From Chitinophaga caseinilytica (GTDB lineage: Bacteria > Bacteroidota > Bacteroidia > Chitinophagales > Chitinophagaceae): a stretch of 64,000 nt of DNA. Positions 34,791-43,338 of this stretch are shown piece after piece; position 1 is the first letter of the stretch; every line of letters begins with the position of its first letter. Location: the NCBI RefSeq assembly GCF_038396765.1, contig NZ_CP150096.1:539501-603500 (forward strand), in the 5' to 3' direction. The notes beneath the pieces were generated by a model. That model worked only from the letters and a program-made list of their open reading frames with translations. It did not search any database and was not told the DNA's origin. Made by a program: the position numbers and the translations under genes.

Positions 34791-34853
34791 GTGCTTATCA
34801 TACAAACTTCTTCGTGCTTATCATACAAACGAATGGATGCTTATCATACAAAC
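34791..34853. repeat. Three direct repeats, 17-bp unit at 23-bp period, before the aldo/keto reductase
   Basis: Units at 34791-34807, 34814-34830 and 34837-34853 share TGCTTATCATACAAAC (the first base of the 17-mer is G, G, A). The starts are exactly 23 bp apart, close to two helical turns, and the spacers differ. They lie between susD and the reductase start. Because 23 is not a multiple of three, they are not coding repeats. An operator for the local AraC-type regulator is one reading. Confidence 0.8.
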
Positions 34854-34872
34854 AATGCAGGGTAGCCGCGGA

Positions 34873-36363
34873 TCAGTAATCCGGGTTTTGTTTCAACGCC
34901 GGCGTATTCCGGTCGATTTCCGTTTGTGGAATGGGCCAGAATTGATATTTGTCTTCATATTTCAGTTTGATGTTCGGCGCGAGCGGATTGGCGACGAAGC
35001 CGTTCAGCTTCGCCGTAGCGATGCCCCAGCGGCGCAGATCGAAATACCGGATACCTTCCAGTGCAAATTCCACCCTGCGTTCGTGGCGAACCCGGTCGCG
35101 CATCTGCGCCTGCGTGAGGTTTGCGGGCAGCCCGGGCATTCCGACACCCGTCCGCGCCCGTACTTCGTTGATTTGTTTATATACCGATGCATCGGCACCC
35201 ACGGCTTCGTTCTGTGCTTCGGCGTACATCAGCTTCACGTCGGCGAAGCGCAGCAGCACGAAGTCATTATCGACGAGCGTGCCCGTGGTAGGGTCTTCCA
35301 GGCCGGGCGGAAACCATTTCCGCGGCGGATAAAACCCTTCGATCCAACCGTCCATCCCCGGCGTGGCAACCGCCAGCTCGCCGGTAAACGGCCAGCCCTG
35401 CGCTTTCGTATCTCCCGGGAAGAACCAGGTCATCGTTTTGCGCGGATCGCTGGCTTCATATTCGTTGATGAGGTCCTGGGTGCCGAGGTAGCCCTTCCAG
35501 CGGTGCATGGGCGCCACCAGCGGCACGTCCTGGTGCGCGATGTTGGGCAACAGGTATTTCACGGAAAACATGATTTCCTTGCTGCTGTTCTGCGCCGGCT
35601 TGTAAAAATTGGCGAGGTAATCGTCGTTGAGGGAAAATTTATTCCCGTCGATGATCTCCTTAGCCAATGCGGCCGCTTCCGCGTACTTCTTCCCGAACAA
35701 CAGCGCCCGTACTTTATATCCCTGCGCCGTTCCCTTCACGGCATGGCCGGTGGAATAGCCTTCATCGGGTAGTCCGGCGATAGCCAGGTCGAGATCTTCC
35801 TGCACGAAAGCGAGCACTTCATCGCGGGTGGATTTCGCCATGACCGTATTATAATCGATGGTAAAAGGGTCCGCCTTCACGATGGGCACATTGCCGTACA
35901 GCTGCGCCAGCCAGAAATAGTTGAAAGCACGCAGGAAGTAAGCTTCCGCCTTATAACGCTTGAGCTTGTCGCCGCTCAGCACCTTGTCCACATTGGCGAG
36001 GAAGTGATTGGCGGCAGCGATCGCCTTGTAGTTATTTTCGTAATAACTCCGCACATAGGCGCCGGTGTTGGGCGTAAGCCCGGAGCTGCCGGCGCTTCTG
36101 CCGCCGCCATAGTCGTGCTGGCCGTACGCGTCGTCGGAATAGGTATCCCAGGCGAACACGTAATATTGCGAGCAAGCCCAGTTGCCGCCCGGCATGTACA
36201 GGAAATTGTACAACCCCGTCAACGCGAAATCCGCATCCGCAGCCGATTTCCAGAAAATGGACGCCGGCAGTTTATCCGTAGGCGTTACATTCAGGTCTTT
36301 ACACGCACCGAACGCAAGGATGCAACCTATCGAGATGTATATTTTTTTAATGATGCTTTTCAT
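34873..36363 (-). CDS. SusD/RagB family nutrient-binding lipoprotein
   Basis: A 496-aa outer-membrane lipoprotein that captures glycans for its SusC partner. The signal peptide ends in FGACKDLNVTPTDKLP. Family markers are the tetratricopeptide-like helices (RYKAEAYFLRAFNYFWLAQLYG), the late segment VRHERRVEFALEGIRYFDLRRW and the standard C-terminus ALKQNPDY. The susC gene is 25 bp upstream. Neighbouring GH29 and mutarotase genes point to fucosylated glycans. Confidence 0.95.
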   Translation of the reverse strand: MKSIIKKIYISIGCILAFGACKDLNVTPTDKLPASIFWKSAADADFALTGLYNFLYMPGGNWACSQYYVFAWDTYSDDAYGQHDYGGGRSAGSSGLTPNTGAYVRSYYENNYKAIAAANHFLANVDKVLSGDKLKRYKAEAYFLRAFNYFWLAQLYGNVPIVKADPFTIDYNTVMAKSTRDEVLAFVQEDLDLAIAGLPDEGYSTGHAVKGTAQGYKVRALLFGKKYAEAAALAKEIIDGNKFSLNDDYLANFYKPAQNSSKEIMFSVKYLLPNIAHQDVPLVAPMHRWKGYLGTQDLINEYEASDPRKTMTWFFPGDTKAQGWPFTGELAVATPGMDGWIEGFYPPRKWFPPGLEDPTTGTLVDNDFVLLRFADVKLMYAEAQNEAVGADASVYKQINEVRARTGVGMPGLPANLTQAQMRDRVRHERRVEFALEGIRYFDLRRWGIATAKLNGFVANPLAPNIKLKYEDKYQFWPIPQTEIDRNTPALKQNPDY

Positions 36364-36388
36364 GATGGAAAATTTAATGGCCCAGGAA

Positions 36389-39300
36389 TCAGAATTGTAC
36401 GGACGCGCCGAAGGTGAATGTCCGGATCTGCGGATACGTTACGTACAGCCCGTCGCCGGCACGTTCCGGGTCGAGCCCGGGATAATCGCTGATGGTAAAC
36501 ACATTGTCTGCCGCGAAATACACCCGCAGCGATTTCATGGCGGCCTTGTCCGTTAACCGCGCCGGCAGCGTGTATCCCAGTTGCAGGTTCTTCAACCGCA
36601 GGAACGATGCGTCTTTCAGGAAATAGGTGGAAGGATAGCCCTGTACGGGCGCATATCCGTCTGCCATATAGATTTTGGGCATCGTGGTGGAGGGATTGGT
36701 GGGCGTCCAGCGGTTGCGCCAGTCGGTGGTTGGCATCGACCCCTGGCGGAAGGGCTCCGCGCCCCAGCCATTCACATAGATTTTCTGCCCCTGGGAGCCA
36801 TACAGCATGGCGCTGAAGTCGAACTGTTTCCAGTTGAGCCCCAGGTTGGCGGTGTACTGGAAGGAAGGATATTTCCCCTGCACGTACGTCCGGTCGGCGT
36901 CGCTGATGATCCCGTCGCCGTTCACGTCTTTGATTTTCAGATCGCCGGGACTGGGCGTGATGGGCTGTTTGGGCGAGCGGTCGATTTCGGCCTGGTTCTG
37001 GAAGATGCCGTCCCAGATATAGAGGTAATATTCGTCGAGGGGTTTGCCTTCCTCCCGGATTAGATTGCCGTTGATTTCGCGCTTCCCGTATTTCTCCAGC
37101 GTATTCTTATATGCCTGGAAGTTGCCGCCGGCGAAGAAGGACAGGTCTTTGGTGATATGCCCCCTGTACTGCGCGCCCACTTCCACCCCTTTGTTACGAA
37201 CGGAACCGTTGTTGATCAAAGGCGCCTCCATCCCCAGCCACAGCGGGATTTGCGCCTGGCGGAGAATGTCGAACGTGTTTTTGTTGAACCAGTCGAAGGT
37301 GAGCGACAATTTATTATCGAACGCCGTGAGGTCGGCGCCAATGTCCAGCACCTGCGTGGTTTCCCAGGTGAGCGTGGGCTCAACGATCATGGCGGAATTA
37401 TATCCGGGTATTACCTTTCCGTCGAACGCGTAATCGCGGGCGGTGAGGGTAGACTGGTAAGGATACAACCCGATGTTCTGGTTGCCCAGTTTGCCCCAGG
37501 AGCCCCGCAGCTTCAGGTCGTTTATCCAGCTGACGTCTTCCAGGAACGATTCCTTCGAAATCCGCCATCCTGCGGAGAAAGAGTAGAACAATCCCCAGCG
37601 GGTATCTTCCGGCAGCCGCGACGTTCCGTCGTAACGGATGCTCGTCCCGAACAGGTATTTATCCTGGAAATCGTAATTGGCATTTCCATAAAACGACCGG
37701 ATGGCCCATTCAGACGAAGTACCGGAATTGGTCATGCCCGGCTTGGGGCCTGCGTCCAGCTCCTTCAGGAAATTGGTCGTGTATTGCAACCGCGAGCCCG
37801 CGATATTGCTGGCCTTGTTGTATTCCTGCTGGTAACCCGCCAGTGCAGACAGCGTATGGTCCCCGAAAGTTCTCCGGAAGTTCAGCTGGCTGTAATACAC
37901 GCCGTACACGTTATCCGTCCTTCTCGCGTCATAGCCCAGCGGCCCCACGTCCAGCTGGCCGGCGGTGGTCATATCGCTATAATAGAACATTTCCACGACC
38001 GGACGGAAATCGCTGAACTTGAATGCGTCAAAATTGCCACCGGCACGGTTTTCCCAGGTGAGGCCCTTGAGGATTTCCACGTCCAGCGAAATATTGCCCT
38101 GCACATAATAGTCTTCGCTTCGCGCGCGCACGTTCTCGCCCACGATGGCGGGAATATTCTTGTTGCCCTGCTCGTTGGAATAGGCCTTTTTGATCCAGCG
38201 GCCGTCTGGCGCCCGGGGCGGGTACAGGGGTGATTGCGCGAGGGTCGACAGGAAACTGTCGTCTGCGCCTTGCCGCGGATTGAGTTTGTTGCTGTAATTA
38301 AGGAGGATATTGGTCCCCAGCGTCACGCGCTTGTTCACTTTCGACGAGAGGCCGAGGTTCACGGTATATTTCTTGAATTCGAACCCGATCATCGTTCCCG
38401 GCTGGTCGGTGTACCCGATACCGAGGTTGTAGGTGGTATTGTCTTTACCGCCGGCCATGTTCAGGTAATGGTTTTTCGTGTATGCGGTCACGAAGAGATC
38501 GCCGAGCCAGTCGTGGTTCGGGTATTTCACCCGGTCGGTAGCGTTTTCGTACAGATCGATCTGGGCCTGGGTGTAGATGGGCTGCCTTCCGGAGTTGGCG
38601 GACGCTTCGTTGGAAAGGCGCATGTATTCGGCGGAGTTCGTCACTACGTCGGGGAGGCTCGTGGGGTTGGAGATGCCGAGGTTGAAATTGTACGTCAGCG
38701 AAAATCCGCCGTTTTTGCCTCTTTTGGTTTTGATGACGATCACGCCATTTGCGCCGCGGGAGCCGTAAATAGCTGCCGACGCCGCGTCTTTGAGCAGGCT
38801 CACCGATTCAATATCGTTGGGGTTGAGCGAAGCGAGGCTCCCCGGCAGTCCGTCCACGATCACCAGCGGATCGTTTCCCGCGCCGCTGAAAGTGCTCACA
38901 CCGCGGATGCGCAGATTGATTTTTTCCGCGCCCGGCTCCCCCGATCCCTGTACCACCTGCAACCCGGGCAGTTGCCCTTGCAGCAAGGCCGTGGGATTGG
39001 TGGCGATGCGCTTGTTCAGGTCTTCGCCGGAAACAGTGACCACGGCGCTGGTGAGCTTCCGCTTCGACTGGGTACCGTACCCCACCACTACTACCTGGTT
39101 GAGTTGCTGATCGGCCGATTCCAGGGCAATGGCGAGCATCGACTGCCCGGCGATCTTCACTTCCTGCGAAGCATACCCGATCGCGCTGACGAGCAGCGTC
39201 CCGTTGGCCGGTGCGTTGATGCTGAATTCTCCTTTCTGATTGGTTTGCGTGCCGATGGCGGTGCCCTTCAGCTGGACGGTCACCCCGGAAATGGCCGAAT

Positions 39301-39451
39301 CCGCGGCCGTGACGCGGCCCCTGACGGTTTGTTGTGCAGCAAGTTGCAGCGTGGATAGCAGGATACCACACAACATGGCCCATCTGAGCCGTATGACGGG
39401 TACATGCATGAAAATGCCGGGAGGAAAGATCCTCCGTAAAAGTTTGTTCAT
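36389..39451 (-). CDS. SusC/RagA family TonB-linked outer-membrane protein
   Basis: A 1020-aa TonB-dependent transporter importing oligosaccharides together with SusD. After a long N-terminus with signal peptide (ending LQLAAQQ) come a carboxypeptidase-like domain (TVRGRVTAADSAISG to SAIGYASQEV), the plug (VVVVGYGTQSKRKLTSAV, GLQVVQGSGEPG, IRGVSTF, DAASAAIYGSRGANGVIVI) and a barrel ending FTFGASVQF. No separate STN domain is visible. It precedes susD by 25 bp. Upstream lies a 15-bp motif shared with the GH29/AraC promoter region. Confidence 0.95.
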   Translation of the reverse strand: MNKLLRRIFPPGIFMHVPVIRLRWAMLCGILLSTLQLAAQQTVRGRVTAADSAISGVTVQLKGTAIGTQTNQKGEFSINAPANGTLLVSAIGYASQEVKIAGQSMLAIALESADQQLNQVVVVGYGTQSKRKLTSAVVTVSGEDLNKRIATNPTALLQGQLPGLQVVQGSGEPGAEKINLRIRGVSTFSGAGNDPLVIVDGLPGSLASLNPNDIESVSLLKDAASAAIYGSRGANGVIVIKTKRGKNGGFSLTYNFNLGISNPTSLPDVVTNSAEYMRLSNEASANSGRQPIYTQAQIDLYENATDRVKYPNHDWLGDLFVTAYTKNHYLNMAGGKDNTTYNLGIGYTDQPGTMIGFEFKKYTVNLGLSSKVNKRVTLGTNILLNYSNKLNPRQGADDSFLSTLAQSPLYPPRAPDGRWIKKAYSNEQGNKNIPAIVGENVRARSEDYYVQGNISLDVEILKGLTWENRAGGNFDAFKFSDFRPVVEMFYYSDMTTAGQLDVGPLGYDARRTDNVYGVYYSQLNFRRTFGDHTLSALAGYQQEYNKASNIAGSRLQYTTNFLKELDAGPKPGMTNSGTSSEWAIRSFYGNANYDFQDKYLFGTSIRYDGTSRLPEDTRWGLFYSFSAGWRISKESFLEDVSWINDLKLRGSWGKLGNQNIGLYPYQSTLTARDYAFDGKVIPGYNSAMIVEPTLTWETTQVLDIGADLTAFDNKLSLTFDWFNKNTFDILRQAQIPLWLGMEAPLINNGSVRNKGVEVGAQYRGHITKDLSFFAGGNFQAYKNTLEKYGKREINGNLIREEGKPLDEYYLYIWDGIFQNQAEIDRSPKQPITPSPGDLKIKDVNGDGIISDADRTYVQGKYPSFQYTANLGLNWKQFDFSAMLYGSQGQKIYVNGWGAEPFRQGSMPTTDWRNRWTPTNPSTTMPKIYMADGYAPVQGYPSTYFLKDASFLRLKNLQLGYTLPARLTDKAAMKSLRVYFAADNVFTISDYPGLDPERAGDGLYVTYPQIRTFTFGASVQF

Positions 39452-39534
39452 AACGTTCGATTTTGGTAAAGAAAGGAAGACGTGGATGTCAAAAGTTTTC
39501 CCATCCGGCCTGAAAAAGACCGGTCAAATCCATA

Positions 39535-39549
39535 TTGTATATTTCCGAC
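39535..39549 (-). promoter_or_regulatory. Shared 15-bp motif upstream of susC
   Basis: On the minus strand this reads GTCGGAAATATACAA, 84 bp before the susC ATG. It matches 13 of 15 positions with 41295-41309 upstream of the GH29 gene. It is a candidate site for the AraC-type regulator. A weak -7-like element AACTTTTG lies at 39490-39497. Confidence 0.5.
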
Positions 39550-39568
39550 TTGATATTTTTTGAAACGA

Positions 39569-41204
39569 TTACACCACGGCCCCTTCGATCTTCAGCGCAA
39601 AAGCCTCCTTTCCGGGCGCCTGTGCCGGCAGTTCCACTTCCAGCCCGCGGTCACTTTGATGGAAAACCAGTTCCCCTTCATGCCCCAGCAGTTTCACGGA
39701 CGACACTTTCCCTTTGCCCGCAAGACTTTTTACGAGCGTTTTGCCTCCATCCGGCCAGCCCAGCAAAATGGCGTACAGCGTTGTCCCTTTTTTGGTGAAG
39801 CGGATATCCTCCGCTGTAAACGGCTTTCCTTTTCCCTCGTTGAAATTCCCCGCGGTGTTCGATGCGGCCGATTCGGTAGCCGCTCCTTCGCCGAAAACCG
39901 TCCATGGCCGGGTGCCGTAGATCGCTTCTCCGTTTACCTGCATCCATGCGCCGATCGCTTCCACGATCGCGCGCTCCTTTTCGTCGATGGTGCCATTTCC
40001 GCGGACGGGCACGCTCAGCATGAGGTTACCGTTTTTGCTCACCACATCGGCCAGCGTGTGGATGACGGTTTTGGCGGATTTGTAACGATCGTTTTCATAC
40101 ACCCGCCGGTCGTAATGCCAGCCGCCGATGCAGGTATCCGTTTGCCAGGGCAGCGGCTCAATGGCGTGACTTTGCCCCCGCTCGATGTCCCACACCATGC
40201 ATTTCCGCTGTTCCGCATTCAGCCCTTTGCCCGTGAGCACCGCTTCCAGCCTGCCGTTCTTTTTGATACTGCGGTTGTAAAGGTTGGCGGCGATGCGCAG
40301 CCCCACATCGCTGACGGGCCACAGCGGCAGCACGGAATCATCGAAGTAAACAAGCGCGGGATCGTAGTTTTCGATAAGCGCCATCGTGCGCTTGTAGAAT
40401 TTTTCGGCATAGGCTTTCGAGGGAACGGATGCACCGTCCTGCCAATCCCATTTCTTCAGATGATCGCCGCCCGGCTGGCTCAGGGAATGGTTTTGGGCGT
40501 ACAGTTCCTGCGGGTCCAGTCCATCCCACCACTGCCCTTTTCCGTCGGCGGCGGTAAGCTTGCCGTCGTAGGGCACGCCGGCGAGGGGACCGTTCTTATC
40601 CGCCTTTTGCGCGGCTTCGTACCACGTCCAGGCATGGGAAGCATGCACGCTCACACCGAAGGCGAGCCCGTGTTCCCGCGCTGCGGCGGCCCATCCGCCA
40701 ACGATGTCTTTGTGAGGGCCTACGCGCGTGGCGTTCCATTTTTGATACTTATTGGGATACAGATCGAGATTATCAGTGATGATTGGCCATGGCCACGAAG
40801 AACTTCGCGCCGGCTTTTTTGTAGAGGCCCAGTAGTTCGGAAGGGTCCCATTTTTCCGCTTTCCATTGGCGGATCACGTCTTTGAAACCGAACTTCGAAG
40901 GATGGCCGTATTTTTCGCAGTGATATTTGTAAGTGGCGCTGCCTTCGTGGTACATGGATTGCGCGTACCAGTCGCCGTACTCCGGCTCGCATTGCGGGCC
41001 CCAGTGCGCCCAGAGGCCGAACTTCGCGTCGCGGTACCAATCGGGGACCGCGTAATTGGACAGCGAATCCCAGTTGGGCTGGAACGGGGCTGCGGAAGCG
41101 GGAGACAATACCCCGGAGAAACCCGCCGCACGGCCGACAACGCCGGAAAGCAATAACGAGGGAATACCGGCGAGCGCGCCCTTGACCAATGTCCTTCTAT
41201 TCAT
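39569..41204 (-). pseudogene. GH29 alpha-L-fucosidase, frameshifted
   Basis: Two frames encode one GH29 enzyme of about 544 residues, which releases L-fucose from glycans. The N-terminus MNRRTLVKGALAGIPSLLLS looks like a twin-arginine signal. ATG 41204 is chosen because the frame upstream has no signal. The first frame runs through KFGLWAHWGPQCEPEYGDWY and FFVAMANHH, then hits TGA at 40775-40773. The second frame continues directly with DNLDLYPNKYQKWNATRVGP and VYFDDSVLPLWP (likely nucleophile Asp). One extra T (A at 40775 on the plus strand) explains the break. It sits between susC and a divergent AraC regulator. Confidence 0.88.
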
Positions 41205-41243
41205 ATCAGTTCGATACTTGGATAACGTGAAATGGTGACGTTC

Positions 41244-41251
41244 CAAACTTA
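41244..41251 (-). promoter_or_regulatory. -7 element TAAGTTTG of the GH29 gene
   Basis: TAnnTTTG match on the minus strand, 39 bp before the ATG at 41204. The shared 15-bp motif begins 44 bp upstream of it, a plausible AraC-activator position. Confidence 0.5.
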
Positions 41252-41294
41252 CGACCGATCCTCCCCCGAAAACTTGCCTCAAACGGACTTTTTT

Positions 41295-41309
41295 TTGTAT
41301 AAATCCGAC
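41295..41309 (-). promoter_or_regulatory. Shared 15-bp motif in the GH29-AraC intergenic region
   Basis: On the minus strand this reads GTCGGATTTATACAA, matching the susC-upstream copy at 13 of 15 positions. Because the region is divergent, one bound regulator could control GH29 and its own gene. Confidence 0.5.
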
Positions 41310-41358
41310 CTTTTGCTAATTTTTTAATCCTACTTTAGCAGCGATAAGCCGCTCCGAT

Positions 41359-42267
41359 ATGATCCAACGAAAATTCCAGCACACTTTCACTCTATTGAAT
41401 GTAGACCGCGTACAGCTCGATGCACGATGGAATTACCAGCACGTCATCAGTCCATATTACCGGATTTATTATATCCACGACGGCGACGGCTCCCTGTCGG
41501 GCGCAGGTGGAACGGTGACGCTGGAGCCAGGGTTCCTCTACATCATCCCCAGCTTTACGTTGTGCAATATGCGGTGCGACAGCCATCTCGACCAGTATTT
41601 CGTCCAGTTTTTCGAAGATTCGACGGACGGGATTTCCCTTTTCGCGCAGCAGCGCAGCATTTTGAAAGTGGCGGCAACGGAAATGGATGGATTATTGTTC
41701 AACCGCCTCCTGGAAATCAATCCCGGCCGGGGCATCAACCGGTCCGACAATCCGAAAGTGTATGAAAAAGACGTGTATTACCGGGAGTACCAGGAACTGA
41801 ACAACCTCCAGAACATAGCGGTGTCTATGGAAACGCAGGGCATTCTCTGGCAATTGACGGCCAGGTTCCTCAGCCAGCACGCTACAGACGGGCAGGAGGC
41901 AACGCCCATCCCGGGGAAACTCGCCGAAACGCTGGACTACATCGCCCTTCACCTGCATGCAGAACTGACGGTCAATTTCCTCGCATCCCGCGTGAACCTG
42001 CACCCGGATTATTTCTCACGTCAATTCAAAGCGTTTACCGGTACCCGCCCCCTCAACCACATCCACGAAAAACGGATCGAACGGGCGCAATATTTAATGG
42101 CCACCACGCGGCTGAGTTACGCCGAAATCAGCGCCCAGCTGGGGTTTGGCGATATCTCCCATTTCTCGAAAGCCTTCCGGAAATCGACGGGCATGGCGCC
42201 GAGAGACTACCGGAAACAGCTATACCTCGTGGGCTTCCATCATCACCCGAAAAATATATCCGAATAG
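41359..42267 (+). CDS. AraC family transcriptional regulator
   Basis: A 302-aa regulator with an N-terminal cupin-type ligand-binding domain (about 1-100, including SPYYRIYYIHDGDGSLSGAG and LEPGFLYIIP). The C-terminal pair of helix-turn-helix motifs is HAELTVNFLASRVNLHPDYFSRQFK, then RLSYAEISAQLGFGDISHFSKAFRKSTGMAP. It is divergent from the GH29 fucosidase and most likely activates the fucose utilization locus on sensing a sugar. The ligand is inferred from the neighbours only. Using an AraC regulator instead of an HTCS or ECF sigma/anti-sigma pair is a known alternative for such loci. Confidence 0.93.
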   Translation: MIQRKFQHTFTLLNVDRVQLDARWNYQHVISPYYRIYYIHDGDGSLSGAGGTVTLEPGFLYIIPSFTLCNMRCDSHLDQYFVQFFEDSTDGISLFAQQRSILKVAATEMDGLLFNRLLEINPGRGINRSDNPKVYEKDVYYREYQELNNLQNIAVSMETQGILWQLTARFLSQHATDGQEATPIPGKLAETLDYIALHLHAELTVNFLASRVNLHPDYFSRQFKAFTGTRPLNHIHEKRIERAQYLMATTRLSYAEISAQLGFGDISHFSKAFRKSTGMAPRDYRKQLYLVGFHHHPKNISE

Positions 42268-42322
42268 CCGCGCGATGGGTTTCCGATTGCCGTAAATTGC
42301 ATACCTAAACCCATCTCCTACC

Positions 42323-43267
42323 ATGCGTTCCTACATCATTTCCGCCACCATCATCACCCTCATGGCTTCCTGCGCCGGCAACCCGAAACAGCCTGCGGCA
42401 GACAGTCTCACCGTATCCGCGACCTCCACGTCGCCCACCACCGATTCCCTCCGCCAGCAAATCTCCGCCATCGCCGCGGAAGCAAAAGGTATCGTTGGTG
42501 TCGCCATTCAGAATTTTACGACCGGAGACACGCTCACGCTCAACGACACCGCCCGCCTCCCGATGCAAAGCGTCTTCAAATTCCCCATCGCCATGGCCGT
42601 CCTCAAACAGGTAGACGAAGGCAAACTGACGCTCGAACAAACCCTCCCCGTTACGCCCGACGATCTGTTCGAAACCTACAGCCCGCTGCAAGACAGCTTC
42701 CCGAAAGGCACGAAAGACAAAACCATCGCCAACCTCATTTACCTGATGGTAGCCAAAAGCGACAACATCGCCTGCGACGTGCTCATCCGGAAAGTTGGCG
42801 GCTGCAAAGTGATCAATGATTTTGTGCATGGCCTTGGTGTAAAAAATATCGAGATCGTACTAACGGAAGAAGAAATGAACGGCCCTGGCACCGGGTTTGA
42901 CCTGCAGTTCAAAAACTGGGCGAATGCATCCGCCTATTCCCAATTGCTGGACATCCTCCGAAAAGGCACGGCGCTTTCCAAACCCAGCAACGATTTCCTC
43001 ATGAATACGATGCTCGCTACCACCACCGGCAAAAACCGTCTGCCCGGCCTGCTGCCCGCCGGCACACCGGTTGCGCACAAAACCGGATCGGGCAGCACGA
43101 AAGACGGTTTGGTTTCCGCTACCAACGACGCCGGCATCATCACCCTTCCCAACGGCCAGCTGCTGGCGGTTTCCGTGTTCGTTTCCATGAGCGCGGCAGA
43201 CGAAGCCACCCGCGACGCCGTGATCGCAAAGATCGCCAAGGCGGCGTACGATCATTATTCCAAATAG
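42323..43267 (+). CDS. Class A beta-lactamase, lipoprotein form
   Basis: A 314-aa serine beta-lactamase. All class A motifs are present: S83-x-x-K86 (MQSVFKF), SDN at 146-148 (KSDNIACD), a Glu cluster in the omega-loop region (LTEEEMN, about 182-184) and KTG at 253-255 (AHKTGSG). The SVFKF and SDNIACD style fits subclass A2, which includes the CfxA/CepA/PER types of Bacteroidota. The leader ends in LMASC, so it is predicted to be lipid-anchored. It stands alone with its own terminator and without mobile sequences nearby, which suggests a resident chromosomal gene. Confidence 0.92.
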   Translation: MRSYIISATIITLMASCAGNPKQPAADSLTVSATSTSPTTDSLRQQISAIAAEAKGIVGVAIQNFTTGDTLTLNDTARLPMQSVFKFPIAMAVLKQVDEGKLTLEQTLPVTPDDLFETYSPLQDSFPKGTKDKTIANLIYLMVAKSDNIACDVLIRKVGGCKVINDFVHGLGVKNIEIVLTEEEMNGPGTGFDLQFKNWANASAYSQLLDILRKGTALSKPSNDFLMNTMLATTTGKNRLPGLLPAGTPVAHKTGSGSTKDGLVSATNDAGIITLPNGQLLAVSVFVSMSAADEATRDAVIAKIAKAAYDHYSK

Positions 43268-43285
43268 TTGATTTACATACACACG

Positions 43286-43321
43286 AAGGCCTCCCGCAAA
43301 CGCAGGAGGCCTTTTTCTTTT
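43286..43321 (+). terminator. Terminator after the beta-lactamase gene
   Basis: A 9-bp stem AAGGCCTCC / GGAGGCCTT with a 10-nt loop, followed by a long T-rich run. Confidence 0.85.
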
Positions 43322-43338
43322 TTGGGTTTTATACGCGG

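Noticed and set aside
34777..34828. Longer aldo/keto reductase start at 34828
   Set aside because: The extra N-terminus would be encoded by the 23-bp-period repeats, which are not in codon phase, and family similarity begins at the third Met.
34791..34853. CRISPR-like array
   Set aside because: There are only three units, with 17-bp repeats and 6-bp spacers. This is far too short for CRISPR repeats or spacers, and no cas genes are present.
39478..39530. E. coli-type TTGACA-like box before susC
   Set aside because: Bacteroidota primary sigma does not use TTGACA/TATAAT, and no TATAAT follows at correct spacing. The TAnnTTTG-type pattern is more relevant.
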